Part shown: piece by piece, positions 33,674 through 43,169 of the stretch
Numbering within the stretch: the first letter of the stretch is position 1
Layout of the letters: each line of letters starts with the position of its first letter
Assembly: GCF_018070565.1 (NCBI RefSeq)
Contig: NZ_JAGPXL010000024.1
Location: 1-64,000, forward strand
DNA: 64,000 nt
Direction of reading: 5' to 3'
Source: Streptomyces sp. B93
GTDB taxonomy: Bacteria > Actinomycetota > Actinomycetes > Streptomycetales > Streptomycetaceae
Made by a program: the position numbers and the translations under genes
Notes under the pieces: model-generated
Told to the model about the DNA's origin: nothing
What the model saw: only the letters and a program-made list of their open reading frames with translations
Database searches by the model: none

Positions 33674-36600
33674 GGCCTGTCCTGGGGAGCGGCCCGGAAC
33701 AGACCCAGTCGGTGGGCCACCGCCGCCGCCTCGCCCCGGCCGGAGACGCCGAGCTTGGCGAGGATGTTGGAGACATGGACGCTGGCGGTCTTCGGGGAGA
33801 TGAAGAGTTCCTCGGCTATCTGGCGGTTGGTGCGACCGGCGGAGACCAGGTGGAGGACGTCTCGCTCCCGGGTGGTGAGGCCGAGCGCCGTGACGGGGTC
33901 GGTGTCGGTCCGCGCCGGGGGGTGGCTGAGGCTGAGGCGGGCACGCTGGGCGAGGCGGGTGGTGGCCTCGGCGAGCGGACGGGCGCCGAGGTGTCCGGCG
34001 ACGGCGTGGGCCAGCCGCAGCAGTTCCGTGGCGCGGTCGCGGTCGTCCTCGGCGGCGGAAGCCCGTCCGGGAGCGGGTGTCAGCAGGGCCTCCGCGAGGC
34101 GGTGGCGGACGCGGGCGAGGTCGTAGGGCCGCTCCAGGTGCTCGAAGGCGGTGACCACCGGTGACCAGAGGTCCGCGGTGGCCGTGCCCTGGGCGCGGGC
34201 CAGTTCGGCGCGGGCCCACTCCTCGTAGGCGAGCCAGATGGGAGCGTCGGTGGTGAGCGACTTGACCGCGCCGAGGAGGCGTTCGAGGAACTCCTCTCGG
34301 CCGGGCTGGGCGGCGGGCAGCAGGCGGGCGTCGGCCTCGGCGGTGGCGGCGGCCAGCAGGAGCGGCCAGCCGTAGCGGTGGGTGCCGAGCGGCACACCGC
34401 CCTCCAGCGCTTCGGTGACCTCCGCCCGGAGGTCGAGGACTCGGCCCTCCGCGGCGGCGATGCCCGCGGCGATGCGGGCGAGCGGGAGCCGCTGCTGGGG
34501 CACCGGGTCGTGGGAGCCGAAGTGCGCCCGCGCGGCGTCCAGCTGGCGGTGTGCTTCGGCCACGTCTCCCCGGGACAGGGCGACGCGGGCCAGCTGCAGC
34601 GCCCCCATGCCCCGGGGCTGGGCGCTCTGCCCCCGGCGCAGCGCGGTCGCCGCGGCCGTGGCGGCCTCCTCCCAGTCGCCCAGGGCGTACAGCGAGTCGG
34701 AGAGGTTGCCCCAGATCCATGCCTCGGCGTCCAACTGGCCGTACTTGCGGGTGTAGTCGACGCCCTCGCGCAGGAGCGCCACGGCTTCCTTGGAGCGGCC
34801 GACCGCTTCGAGTTCGGAGGGGAGGTTCACATAGGCGCGGCCCGCGACATGGACAACGCCCTCCGCCAGGGCCTGGTCCATCGCCTCCCGGGTCTGGGCG
34901 AGCCCGGCCTCGTGGTCACCGGAGTCGACGACGAGGCCGCCGAGGGTGACCCGGGCGTTCAGTTCGATCTCGCGGGCGCCGACCATCCGGGCGTACTCCA
35001 CCGCGCGTTCGGCGGCGACGAGGGCGTCGGGGCCCGGTTCATGGAGCATCGACCAGTTCGCGGCGCCGGTGAGGACCTCGGCGTGCACCTCGGAGGGCGG
35101 CAGGCCCCGCACCAGGTCCTGGGCGATGCCCAGTTCGCGCCAGCCGTCGCCGCGGGCGAGGGCCTGCACCAGCCGGCCGCGCTGGGTCCAGAACCAGGCG
35201 GCGCGCAGCGGATCGGGGTCGTCCTCCAGCAGCCGTAGCGCACGCTTGGTGATCTTCAGGGCGCGTTCCCGCTCGCCGCACAGCCGTCCGGCGACGGCGG
35301 CCTCGGCCAGCAGGTCGAGGTAGCGCAGCGGGGTGGTCTGCGGGTCGCAGCCGCACGGCGGGTAGCCCTCGGTGTAGTCGGCGGGGCGCAGGGTGACCCG
35401 GACGTCCTCGGGGGCGCTGTCCCACAGTTCCATCGCGCGTTCCAGGAGGCCGAGTTGTTCGGCGTAGGCGTGGCGGCGGCGGGCGGTGGTGGAGGCGTCC
35501 AGGACGGCGGGGAGGGCCTTGGCGGGGTCGTGGGCGTGGTACCAGTAGCTCGCCAGGCGCATGACGCGTTCGTCGGCGGGGACGAGCGTGGGGTCGGCCT
35601 CCAGGGCTTCGGCGTAACGGCGGTTGAGGCGGGAGCGCTCCCCGGGCAGCAGGTCGTCGCTGACGGCCTCGCGGACCAGGGAGTGCCGGAAGCGGTAGCC
35701 GTCGCCGCCGGGCGCGGCGGTGAGGAGGTTGGCGCTTACGGCGGCGCGCAGCGCCTCGATGAGGTCGTCCTCGGCGAGCCGGGCGACGGCGGCCAGCAGC
35801 CGGTACTCGACGGTGGAGCCGCCCTCGGCGACGATCCGGGCGACCCGCTGGGCGCTCTCGGGCAGCGCCTCGACCCGCACCAGCAGCAGGTCGCGCAGGG
35901 AGTCGGTGAGGCCGGTGCAGCAGCCCTCGTGGGCGGCGACGGCGAGTTCCTCGACGAAGAAGGCGTTGCCGTCGGAGCGTTCGAAGATGTCGTCGACCTG
36001 GGCGGGGTCGGGTTCCTGGGCCAGGATGCCGGCGATCTGGCGGGCGACCTCCTCACGGTTGAGGCGGGCCAGCTCGATGCGGCGGACGGTGCGCAGCCGG
36101 TCCAGTTCGGCGAGGAGGGGGCGCAGCGGGTGGCGGCGGTGGATGTCGTCGGAGCGGTAGGTGGCGAGGACGACGAGGCGGCCGGTGTGCAGGGTGCGGA
36201 AGAGGTAGGAGAGGAGGTGGCGGGTGGAGGCGTCGGCCCAGTGCAGGTCCTCCAGGGCGATGACGACGGTGCGGTCGGCGGCGACCCGCTCCAGCAGCCG
36301 GGCGGTCAGTTCGAAGAGGCGGGCCATGCCCTCCTCGTCGTGCCGTCCGGTGGGGGCCTCGCCCAGTTCGGGCAGGAGCCGGGACAGCTCCTCCTCCTGG
36401 CCGTCGGCGGCGGCGGCGAGTTCGGCGGGCATCTCCCGGCGCAGGGCGCGCAGGGCGCTGGAGAACGGGGCGAACGGCAGTCCGTCGGCGCCGATCTCGA
36501 CACAGCCGCCGACGGCGACGACGGCGCCCTCGCGGCAGGAGGTGGCCGCGAACTCCTCGATCAGCCGGGACTTGCCGACCCCCGCCTCGCCGCCGACCAG

Positions 36601-36783
36601 CAATGCCTGCGGCTCGCCCGCGGTGGCACGGGCGAGCGCGTCCTGCAAGGTGTCCAGTTCTGTGGTGCGGCCGACGAACACGGGACTGACTGACCTGGTC
36701 TCCACAGCCGAGAGCATCGCACGCGGGTCCGACAACGCGGCACCGGTTTTCCTTCGGTCCGGTGCCGCGCGGCCGGTGGTCAT
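33670..36783 (-). CDS. Large LuxR-family ATPase regulator (LAL type)
   Basis: A 1037-residue regulator. The N-terminal AAA-type ATPase has Walker A GGEAGVGKSRL and Walker B VVIALEDLHWADAS. A long middle part of helical repeats, TPR-like, follows. The end is a LuxR helix-turn-helix (LTTRERDVLHLVSAGRTNRQIAEEL, then TASVHVSNILAKLGVSGR). Such proteins activate genes in response to ATP and a ligand (MalT-like). The target is unknown. The start at 36783 overlaps the upstream small gene's stop as ATGA, suggesting coupling; the ATG at 36717 is an alternative. Confidence 0.87.
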   Translation of the reverse strand: MTTGRAAPDRRKTGAALSDPRAMLSAVETRSVSPVFVGRTTELDTLQDALARATAGEPQALLVGGEAGVGKSRLIEEFAATSCREGAVVAVGGCVEIGADGLPFAPFSSALRALRREMPAELAAAADGQEEELSRLLPELGEAPTGRHDEEGMARLFELTARLLERVAADRTVVIALEDLHWADASTRHLLSYLFRTLHTGRLVVLATYRSDDIHRRHPLRPLLAELDRLRTVRRIELARLNREEVARQIAGILAQEPDPAQVDDIFERSDGNAFFVEELAVAAHEGCCTGLTDSLRDLLLVRVEALPESAQRVARIVAEGGSTVEYRLLAAVARLAEDDLIEALRAAVSANLLTAAPGGDGYRFRHSLVREAVSDDLLPGERSRLNRRYAEALEADPTLVPADERVMRLASYWYHAHDPAKALPAVLDASTTARRRHAYAEQLGLLERAMELWDSAPEDVRVTLRPADYTEGYPPCGCDPQTTPLRYLDLLAEAAVAGRLCGERERALKITKRALRLLEDDPDPLRAAWFWTQRGRLVQALARGDGWRELGIAQDLVRGLPPSEVHAEVLTGAANWSMLHEPGPDALVAAERAVEYARMVGAREIELNARVTLGGLVVDSGDHEAGLAQTREAMDQALAEGVVHVAGRAYVNLPSELEAVGRSKEAVALLREGVDYTRKYGQLDAEAWIWGNLSDSLYALGDWEEAATAAATALRRGQSAQPRGMGALQLARVALSRGDVAEAHRQLDAARAHFGSHDPVPQQRLPLARIAAGIAAAEGRVLDLRAEVTEALEGGVPLGTHRYGWPLLLAAATAEADARLLPAAQPGREEFLERLLGAVKSLTTDAPIWLAYEEWARAELARAQGTATADLWSPVVTAFEHLERPYDLARVRHRLAEALLTPAPGRASAAEDDRDRATELLRLAHAVAGHLGARPLAEATTRLAQRARLSLSHPPARTDTDPVTALGLTTRERDVLHLVSAGRTNRQIAEELFISPKTASVHVSNILAKLGVSGRGEAAAVAHRLGLFRAAPQDRP

Positions 36784-36965
36784 GCGGTGCGCGGGAAACG
36801 GAGCCGCCTGGTCCGCCCGGTATGGCTCTCGCCGTCGGCGGCGCGTGGTACGGCTGCTCGGCGGGCGGCGCGACGGCCGCGGAGGATCTCGCGGGCGAGG
36901 CGCTCCTGCTCGGCCCGGCGGAGCAGTTCGGCGGAGCGGATCTCGTGGAGGGCGTACTCGTGCAT
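36780..36965 (-). CDS. Small basic helical protein (61 aa)
   Basis: A 61-residue protein, MHEYALHEIRSAELLRRAEQ..., with an Arg/Ala-rich helical stretch and a basic end (HTGRTRRLRFPRTA). GGGGAG lies six bases before the ATG. Its stop overlaps the LAL regulator start by four bases (ATGA), so the pair is probably translationally coupled. Similar small genes accompany membrane or regulator genes in Streptomyces. No domain recognised. Confidence 0.6.
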   Translation of the reverse strand: MHEYALHEIRSAELLRRAEQERLAREILRGRRAARRAAVPRAADGESHTGRTRRLRFPRTA

Positions 36966-37114
36966 GGTTTCTCCCCGTTCCGGAGTGTCCGGAGGTCCTG
37001 GAATGCGGTGTCGGTATCGCGGTGCTGCGATGCCTCTACCTTCGTCTCCAAGGCGGGGTGGCCACATCGGGAGAGTTCCGCATCTTCGGCGAGCACGGGG
37101 CCTTAGATGTGGGG

Positions 37115-37145
37115 AGGGGCCTCAGGCGCGTGTCCTAAGGCCCCT
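37115..37145 (-). terminator. Terminator between the membrane-protein gene and the 61-aa gene
   Basis: An 8-bp stem (AGGGGCCT with AGGCCCCT) lies 25-55 bases beyond the stop of the gene at 37170-37742. Confidence 0.6.
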
Positions 37146-37169
37146 CAGCGGGTGCGGTGGGGTCGGGCG

Positions 37170-37742
37170 TCAGCCGGTGGACGGCAGTCCGAGCAGGACG
37201 TCGGTGTACTTGAGCACGGCCAGCAGCAGGCCGATCACGCCGAGCGCGACGCCCGCCCAGGAGACCGACTTGATCCACGGCGCCTGCGGTGCGCCGGGGG
37301 CGCCGAACGCGGGCCGGGCCAGCACCACGACGCCGACGACCAGCGCGGTCAGTGCGAACAGCCCCGCCCACAGGGCGTTGGCCTGCCAGGCGTCGCCGTA
37401 GCCGCGGCGGATCATCTCGGCGACGTCCGAGGAGCCGGAGGACTCCAGCTGCCCGATGAGGGACTGCCGTGCGGAGGCCACGGTGCCGACCCAGCTGCCG
37501 GTGAGCGAGACGATGCCGAGCGCGGCGGAGACGACGGCCGCGGCGCCCTGCCCGACGCCGGAGGGACCGGCCTCGGGAGCCACCTCGGCCCCGTCAGCGG
37601 CTTCGGCGGCTTCGGCCGCGTCGTCCCCGGCGGGCGTGTCCGCCCCGTCCGTCGGCGAGGCACCGGTCACCTCGTCGGTGGCCGGTTCCGTCGTCGCCGT
37701 ACCGGTGTCGGCGCCGGTCTCGTCCTCAGTCTTGGTACCCAT
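37170..37742 (-). CDS. Membrane protein with acidic N-terminus
   Basis: A 190-residue protein. The first 75 residues are acidic and low-complexity (Ala/Asp/Glu/Thr-rich). Three hydrophobic segments follow: GAAAVVSAALGIVSLTGSWV, ALWAGLFALTALVVGVVVLA and VSWAGVALGVIGLLLAVLKY. Between the first two is a short outside or inside loop with polar residues. The function is unknown. ATG 37742 has no strong ribosome site, and the frame is open upstream. It lies 35 bases downstream of an acetyltransferase gene. Confidence 0.65.
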   Translation of the reverse strand: MGTKTEDETGADTGTATTEPATDEVTGASPTDGADTPAGDDAAEAAEAADGAEVAPEAGPSGVGQGAAAVVSAALGIVSLTGSWVGTVASARQSLIGQLESSGSSDVAEMIRRGYGDAWQANALWAGLFALTALVVGVVVLARPAFGAPGAPQAPWIKSVSWAGVALGVIGLLLAVLKYTDVLLGLPSTG

Positions 37743-37777
37743 GCCCCGCACCGTACGGACGCTGTCTGAGAAGTCCC

Positions 37778-38353
37778 TTAATGATCGCTGTGAGCGGCAC
37801 GCGCGCGTGCGTCCTGCCACTCCGGCGCGAGCACGGCCCAGATCTCGTAGTCCTGACGGCCGCCGCGCCAGGGGTAGCTCTGCCGCAGCACGCCCTCCCT
37901 GGTCATGCCGAGGCGCCGCGCGACATTGACGCTGGGGGTGTTCTCGGACGCGGCGTGCCACTCCACGCGGTGCATGCCGCGCTCGCCGAACGCCCAGTCG
38001 ATGAGGACGCGCGACGCCCGGGTGATGAGGCCCCGCCCGGCCGCCGCGGGCTCCAGCCAGCAGCCGATCTCGCAGTTGCCGGTGGCGGCGTCGAAGGCGA
38101 AGAAGAGCACACCGCCGACGAGCTTCCCGTCCAGCCACACGCCGTGGATCGAGCCCCGGTCGGTGGCCCGCTTGTCGGCGTAGGCCTGGAGGACGGCGCG
38201 CGCGCCTTCTACGTCCTTGGCGTTCATCCCGAAGGGGATGTGCCGGTTGATGAACTCCCGCCCGCGGTCGAGGTGGGCGAGGAACTCCTCGGCGTGCCAG
38301 GGCTCCAGGGGGCGCAGTTCGGCTCCGTCGTCACCCAGGGATATCGCGTACAT
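37778..38353 (-). CDS. GNAT-family N-acetyltransferase (RimJ/RimL-like)
   Basis: A 191-residue acetyltransferase. It shows the RimJ/RimL arrangement: LRPLEPWHAEEFLAHLDR at the N-terminus, the acetyl-CoA loop GCWLEPAAAGRGLITRA in the middle and SVNVARRLGMTREGVLRQ near the end. The substrate may be a ribosomal protein N-terminus or a small amine. ATG 38353 with AAGGAG upstream. Its 5' end overlaps the MMPL gene's 3' end by 23 bases, so the two are in one transcript. Confidence 0.85.
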   Translation of the reverse strand: MYAISLGDDGAELRPLEPWHAEEFLAHLDRGREFINRHIPFGMNAKDVEGARAVLQAYADKRATDRGSIHGVWLDGKLVGGVLFFAFDAATGNCEIGCWLEPAAAGRGLITRASRVLIDWAFGERGMHRVEWHAASENTPSVNVARRLGMTREGVLRQSYPWRGGRQDYEIWAVLAPEWQDARARAAHSDH

Positions 38354-40568
38354 CGTGGTGCCGCTCCTTCTCGAGTACGTCCTCGACGCCCGCGAGCCTC
38401 TCATGATCGGCGAGGGCGGAGCGGCACTCGGGCGGCTCGATGCTGATGCGCGGCAGCCGTCGGTCCAGCCAGCCGGGCAGCCACCAGTTGGCGCCGCCCA
38501 GCAGATGCATCAGGGCGGGCACCAGCAGGGTCCGCAGCACGAAGGCGTCCAGGGCGACGGCGGCGGCCAGCGCGATGCCGAACATGGCGATCACCCGGTC
38601 GCCGCTGAGCACGAAGGCGAGGAAGACGGAGATCATGATGACGGCGGCGGAGTTGATCACCCGGCTGGTCTCGGCGAGGCCGACGCGGACCGAGCGCCGG
38701 TTGTCGCCGGTCTCCAGCCACTCCTCGTACATCCGGCTGACCAGGAAGACCTGGTAGTCCATGGAGAGCCCGAAGAGGACGGACACCATGATCACGGGGA
38801 GGAAGGGTTCGATGGGGCCCGCGCGCCCGAGGCCGAGCAGGTCGCTGCCCCAGCCCCACTGGAAGATCGCCACGACGACACCGAAGGCGGCGGCGACCGC
38901 GGCGACGTTCATCGCGGCGGCCTTGAGCGGGATGCCGACCGACCGGAAGGCGAGCAGCAGCAGGACACAGCCCAGGCCGATGACGACGCCGACGAACAGC
39001 GGCAGCTTGCCGACGATCACGTCCGCGAAGTCGTCGTAGCCCGCCGTGACACCGCCGACGTGCACGTCGAGCGAGGTGCCGGTCTCGGCACGCGGCAGCA
39101 CCTCGTCGCGCAGCCGTTCGACGAGTTCGCTGGTCTGCTTCGACTGGGGGGAGGACTCCGGTACGACGGTGAGGTACGCGGTGTCGCCGCCGGAGTTGTA
39201 GGTGACGGGGGTCACCGCGGCGACGCCCTCGGTGGTGCGCAGGGTGCCGTCGAGGTTGTCCAGGGCGAGCCGGTCGGAGCCGCCGTGCACCTCGGTGACG
39301 AGGGTGAGCGGGCCGTTCACGCCGGGTCCGAAGCCCTCGGCCAGCAGGTCGTAGGCCTGGCGGGTGGTCGAGGTCGCGGGGTTGTTGCCCTGGTCGGAGG
39401 TGCCCAGGTGGAGCGAGAGGGTGGGCAGCGCCAGCAGGGTCATCACGGCGAGCGCGATGGCACCGAGCTTCTTGGGGTGCCGTTCGACGAAGGCGGACCA
39501 GCGGGCGGCGAAGCCGGTGGGCAGCTCCGGTTCGGGGCCGTGCTCGACGAGGCGCCGGCGTTCGCGGCGGCCGAGCGCCCGCATGCCGATGAGCGACAGC
39601 AGCGCGGGCAGCAGGGTCACGGAGGCCGCGACGGTGAGGACCACGGTCAGCGAGGCGGCGATGGCGACCCCGTTGAGGAAGTTGAGCCGCAGGATGAGCA
39701 TGCCCAGCAGGGCGATGCACACCGTCGCACCCGCGAACACCACCGCGCGCCCGGTGGTGGCGACCGCGTTGGTGACGGACTCGGTGACGCTCAGCCCGCG
39801 TTTCAGACCGCGCCGGTGCCGGGTGACGATGAACAGCGCGTAGTCGATGCCGACGCCGAGCCCGATCAGCATGCCCAGCATGGGCGCGAAGTCGGCGACG
39901 GTCATGAAGTGCCCGAGCAGCACCGTCCCGGCGTAGGCCGTGCCGACGCTGACCAGCGCGGTGGCTATGGGCAGCAGGGAGGCGGCGAGGGAGCCGAAGG
40001 CGAGGAAGAGCACGACGGCGGCGACGATCACGCCGACCGCCTCGGCGAGGTGTCCGCCGGAGGACTCGGTGAGCCCTATGGCGCTGCCGCCCAGTTCCAC
40101 CTGGAGCCCGGTCGTCCCGGCGGACTCGGCGGTGTCGACCACCGCCCGCGCCTGGCCCGCGTCGATGTCCTTGGCCTGGTCGGCGAAGGTGACCGTGGCG
40201 TAGGCGGTGTGGCCGTCGGCGCTGATCTGGGCGGCGCCCTGGTCGTCGTAGGGGCTGGATACGGCGGCGACGCCGGGCAGTGCGGCGACCTCGTCCAGGG
40301 TGTGGGTCATCGTCTGTTCGACGTCGGCGGCGCGGACGGTGCCGGAGTCGGTGTGCCAGACGATCCGGTCGCTGTCGCCGCCGAGTCCCGGGAAGCCGTG
40401 CTGGAGGAGTTCGCCCGCGCGGCCGGACTCGGTGCCGGGCACCTTGTAGTCGTTGGAGTAGGCCGATCCGGCGACGGAGGCGGCGGCGGTCGCCCCGCCG
40501 AAGGCGAGGAGCCACAGCAGTACGGCCGCCAGACGGTGCCTGACACACCAGCGCGCAAGGGCTGCCAC
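38331..40568 (-). CDS. MMPL-family (RND-type) membrane exporter
   Basis: A 745-residue integral membrane protein with the MMPL pattern: one N-terminal membrane helix, a large outside domain, five helices, a short cytoplasmic link, another helix, a second outside domain and five more helices. Landmarks are MLIGLGVGIDYALFIVTRHRRG, with the GxxxDYALF Asp pattern, and VSVLFGLSMDYQVFLVSRMYEEW, with the matching second-half Asp-Tyr pair; both fit the proton pathway of these exporters. The cargo is unknown; lipids or drugs are typical. GTG 40568 with GGGAG upstream. Confidence 0.9.
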   Translation of the reverse strand: MAALARWCVRHRLAAVLLWLLAFGGATAAASVAGSAYSNDYKVPGTESGRAGELLQHGFPGLGGDSDRIVWHTDSGTVRAADVEQTMTHTLDEVAALPGVAAVSSPYDDQGAAQISADGHTAYATVTFADQAKDIDAGQARAVVDTAESAGTTGLQVELGGSAIGLTESSGGHLAEAVGVIVAAVVLFLAFGSLAASLLPIATALVSVGTAYAGTVLLGHFMTVADFAPMLGMLIGLGVGIDYALFIVTRHRRGLKRGLSVTESVTNAVATTGRAVVFAGATVCIALLGMLILRLNFLNGVAIAASLTVVLTVAASVTLLPALLSLIGMRALGRRERRRLVEHGPEPELPTGFAARWSAFVERHPKKLGAIALAVMTLLALPTLSLHLGTSDQGNNPATSTTRQAYDLLAEGFGPGVNGPLTLVTEVHGGSDRLALDNLDGTLRTTEGVAAVTPVTYNSGGDTAYLTVVPESSPQSKQTSELVERLRDEVLPRAETGTSLDVHVGGVTAGYDDFADVIVGKLPLFVGVVIGLGCVLLLLAFRSVGIPLKAAAMNVAAVAAAFGVVVAIFQWGWGSDLLGLGRAGPIEPFLPVIMVSVLFGLSMDYQVFLVSRMYEEWLETGDNRRSVRVGLAETSRVINSAAVIMISVFLAFVLSGDRVIAMFGIALAAAVALDAFVLRTLLVPALMHLLGGANWWLPGWLDRRLPRISIEPPECRSALADHERLAGVEDVLEKERHHDVRDIPG

Positions 40569-40811
40569 GAGCTGCTCCCGAGTGACTCTTGTGGATCTTT
40601 GACCGGGAACAGCCGAACGTCAGTCCTTGTACTGAAAGCCCGCAAAGAACGCATGAGCAATGCGCTGCCACTCTTGCAGTCGAAAATGATCGTTTGTGTG
40701 TTTCGTGGGCCGACTCACAACAGCGGAAGTCGGATCACAGGACCATCAGGTGAACTTTCTCGGCCGATAAGCAGGTGCGCGGCCCGACCGGCCTTTGTTA
40801 GCGTCCCGCCG
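40569..40811. promoter_or_regulatory. Divergent MMPL/methyltransferase intergenic region
   Basis: A 243-base gap of lower GC content between divergent genes. On the plus strand TTGTTAGC lies 8-15 bases before the methyltransferase GTG, which would fit a leaderless transcript. I see no gene and no clear operator. Confidence 0.3.
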
Positions 40812-41585
40812 GTGTCCGATCTCACGCGCCTGACCCACCCCCGCCATCCCCGCAGCAACGCCTACGACGCCCGCTGGACCATCGAGAACCAGATGGGCCC
40901 GCACGCGCTGTGGCTGCTGGAGTGGCTGGCCCCGGCCCTCGGCCTCGACACCCTGCCCCCCGGCGCCCGCGTCCTCGACCTGGGCTGCGGACGCGCCATG
41001 ACCTCGGTCTTCCTGGCCCGGGAGTACGACGTCCAGGTCACCGCCGCCGACCTGTGGATCAAGCCCGACGACAACGCCGGGCGCCTCTCCGAGGCAGGGG
41101 TCGCCGACCGGGTGCTGCCCGTCCTGGCGGAGGCGCACGACCTGCCCTTCGGCGGGGACACCTTCGACGCGATCGTCTCCATCGACGCCTACCAGTACTT
41201 CGGCACCGACGACCTCTACCTGCCCACCCTCACCCGGCTGCTCAAGCCCGGCGGGCGGATCGGCGTGGTCGTACCCTCGGTGCGCGAGGAGATCGACGGC
41301 ACCGAGCCGCCCGAGCACCTGAGGCCCTTCTGGGAGCCCGCCTTCTGGTGCTTCCACTCCCCCGCCTGGTGGCGACGGCACTGGACCCGCAGCGGCGCCG
41401 TAGAGGTGGAGGCGGCCGACTGGCTGGACGACGGCTGGCGCGACTGGCTGCTGTGGAGCGAGGTGTGCGCCGAGGAGAGCCCCAGCGACTTCATGGCGGG
41501 CATGGCGCGCGAGTCGGCGGCGATGCTGCGCGCCGACCAGGGGGCGGTGCTGGGATTCACCCGGGTCGTGGGACGCCGTATCTGA
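40812..41585 (+). CDS. SAM-dependent methyltransferase
   Basis: A 257-residue class I methyltransferase. The SAM-binding motif is VLDLGCGRAMTSVFLA, followed by VTAADLWIKPDDN and the LPFGGDTFDAIVSIDAYQYF region. Downstream is LLKPGGRIGVVVPS. The target is unknown. The start is GTG 40812, with no good ribosome site; the frame is open upstream, but the protein matches the family from about this point. A strong bidirectional terminator separates it from gatB. Confidence 0.83.
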   Translation: MSDLTRLTHPRHPRSNAYDARWTIENQMGPHALWLLEWLAPALGLDTLPPGARVLDLGCGRAMTSVFLAREYDVQVTAADLWIKPDDNAGRLSEAGVADRVLPVLAEAHDLPFGGDTFDAIVSIDAYQYFGTDDLYLPTLTRLLKPGGRIGVVVPSVREEIDGTEPPEHLRPFWEPAFWCFHSPAWWRRHWTRSGAVEVEAADWLDDGWRDWLLWSEVCAEESPSDFMAGMARESAAMLRADQGAVLGFTRVVGRRI

Positions 41586-41594
41586 CCGCACGCG

Positions 41595-41630
41595 GAAGGG
41601 GGCCGCACCGACGCCGGTGCGGCCCCCTTC
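41595..41630. terminator. Bidirectional terminator
   Basis: A perfect 16-bp stem (GAAGGGGGCCGCACCG and its complement, 4-base loop) lies between the convergent methyltransferase and gatB genes. Confidence 0.92.
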
Positions 41631-41642
41631 GCTGCGTACGGG

Positions 41643-43154
41643 TCAGCCCTCGACGCCCAGCTTCTGAAGGATCAGCTCCTTCACCCGGGCCGCGTCGGCC
41701 TGGCCGCGGGTCGCCTTCATCACCGCGCCGACCAGCGCACCGGCCGCGGCCACCTTGCCGCCGCGGATCTTGTCCGCGACGCCCGGGTTGCCCGCGATGG
41801 CCTCGTCGACGGCGGCACCCAGGGCGCCCTCGTCGGAGACGACCTTCAGACCGCGCTTGTCGACCACCTCGTCCGGGGTGCCCTCCCCCGCGAGGACGCC
41901 CTCGATGACCTGGCGGGCCAGCTTGTCGTTCAGGTCGCCGGAGGCCACCAGCTCGGTGACGCGGGCCACCTGCTGGGGGGTGATCGCCAGCTCGTCCAGC
42001 GAGGTGCCGGACTCGTTGGCGCTGCGGGCCAGCTCGCCCATCCACCACTTCCGGGCGGACGCGGCGTCGGCCCCGGCGTCGATGGTGGCGACGATCGGGT
42101 CCAGGGCACCGGCGTTGAGGATCGCCTGCATGTCGGTCGCCGAGATCCCCCACTCCTCACGGAGCCGGTTGCGGCGCACCAGCGGCAGCTCGGGCAGGCC
42201 CGCGCGCAGCTCCTCGACCCACTCGCGGGACGGGGCGACCGGGACGAGGTCGGGCTCCGGGAAGTACCGGTAGTCCTCGGCCTCCTCCTTGACACGGCCC
42301 GAGGTGGTCGAGCCGGTGTCCTCGTGGAAGTGCCGGGTCTCCTGGACGATCGTCCCGCCGTCGCCCAGGACGGCCGCGTGCCGCTGGATCTCGAAGCGGG
42401 CCGCGCGCTCCACGGACCGCAGCGAGTTGACGTTCTTGGTCTCGGAGCGGGTGCCGAACTTGTCGGAGCCCTTCGGCATCAGCGACAGGTTCACGTCGCA
42501 GCGCATCTGGCCCATCTCCATGCGGGCCTCGGAGACGCCCAGCGCGCGGATCAGCTCGCGCAGCTCACGGACGTACGCCCGGGCGACCTCGGGGGCGCGC
42601 TCCCCGGCACCGACGATCGGCTTGGTGACGATCTCGATGAGCGGGATGCCCGCGCGGTTGTAGTCCAGCAGCGAGTGCGAGGCGCCGTGGATACGGCCCG
42701 TCGCGCCGCCGACGTGCGTCGACTTGCCGGTGTCCTCCTCCATGTGGGCGCGCTCGATCTCCACCCGGAAGGTCTCCCCGTCCTCCAGCTGCACGTCGAG
42801 GTAGCCGTTGAAGGCGATCGGCTCGTCGTACTGGGAGGTCTGGAAGTTCTTCGGCATGTCCGGATAGAAGTAGTTCTTCCGGGCGAAACGGCACCATTCG
42901 GCGATCTCGCAGTTCAGCGCGAGGCCGATCTTGATGGCGGACTCGACGCCGGTCGCGTTGACGACCGGGAGCGCTCCGGGCAGGCCGAGGCAGACCGGGC
43001 AGGTCTGGGTGTTCGGGTCGGCGCCGAGGGAGGTCGAGCAGCCGCAGAACATCTTGGTGGCGGTGCCGAGTTCGACATGGACCTCGAGGCCCATGACGGG
43101 GTCGTACGACGCCAGCGCGTCCTCGTACGACACCAGGTCGGTCGTGGTGGTCAC
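41643..43154 (-). CDS. gatB: Asp/Glu-tRNA amidotransferase subunit B
   Basis: A 503-residue kinase-like subunit of the GatCAB enzyme, which converts misacylated Glu-tRNA(Gln) and Asp-tRNA(Asn). The start (DPVMGLEVHVELGTATKMFC), the Cys cluster (CGCST and CPVCLGLPG), PVVNATGVESAIKIGLAL and RHFHEDTGSTTSGRVKEEAEDYRYF are family landmarks; the C-terminal YqeY-like tRNA-binding domain ends the protein. GTG 43154 with GAGGGAAG upstream. It is the last gene of the gatC-gatA-(79 aa)-gatB set. Confidence 0.95.
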   Translation of the reverse strand: MTTTTDLVSYEDALASYDPVMGLEVHVELGTATKMFCGCSTSLGADPNTQTCPVCLGLPGALPVVNATGVESAIKIGLALNCEIAEWCRFARKNYFYPDMPKNFQTSQYDEPIAFNGYLDVQLEDGETFRVEIERAHMEEDTGKSTHVGGATGRIHGASHSLLDYNRAGIPLIEIVTKPIVGAGERAPEVARAYVRELRELIRALGVSEARMEMGQMRCDVNLSLMPKGSDKFGTRSETKNVNSLRSVERAARFEIQRHAAVLGDGGTIVQETRHFHEDTGSTTSGRVKEEAEDYRYFPEPDLVPVAPSREWVEELRAGLPELPLVRRNRLREEWGISATDMQAILNAGALDPIVATIDAGADAASARKWWMGELARSANESGTSLDELAITPQQVARVTELVASGDLNDKLARQVIEGVLAGEGTPDEVVDKRGLKVVSDEGALGAAVDEAIAGNPGVADKIRGGKVAAAGALVGAVMKATRGQADAARVKELILQKLGVEG

Positions 43155-43169
43155 GGTGAAACTTCCCTC

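Noticed and set aside
38217..40811. Upstream extension of the methyltransferase frame
   Set aside because: The first 865 residues are antisense to the MMPL gene and low-complexity; the real methyltransferase begins near 40812.
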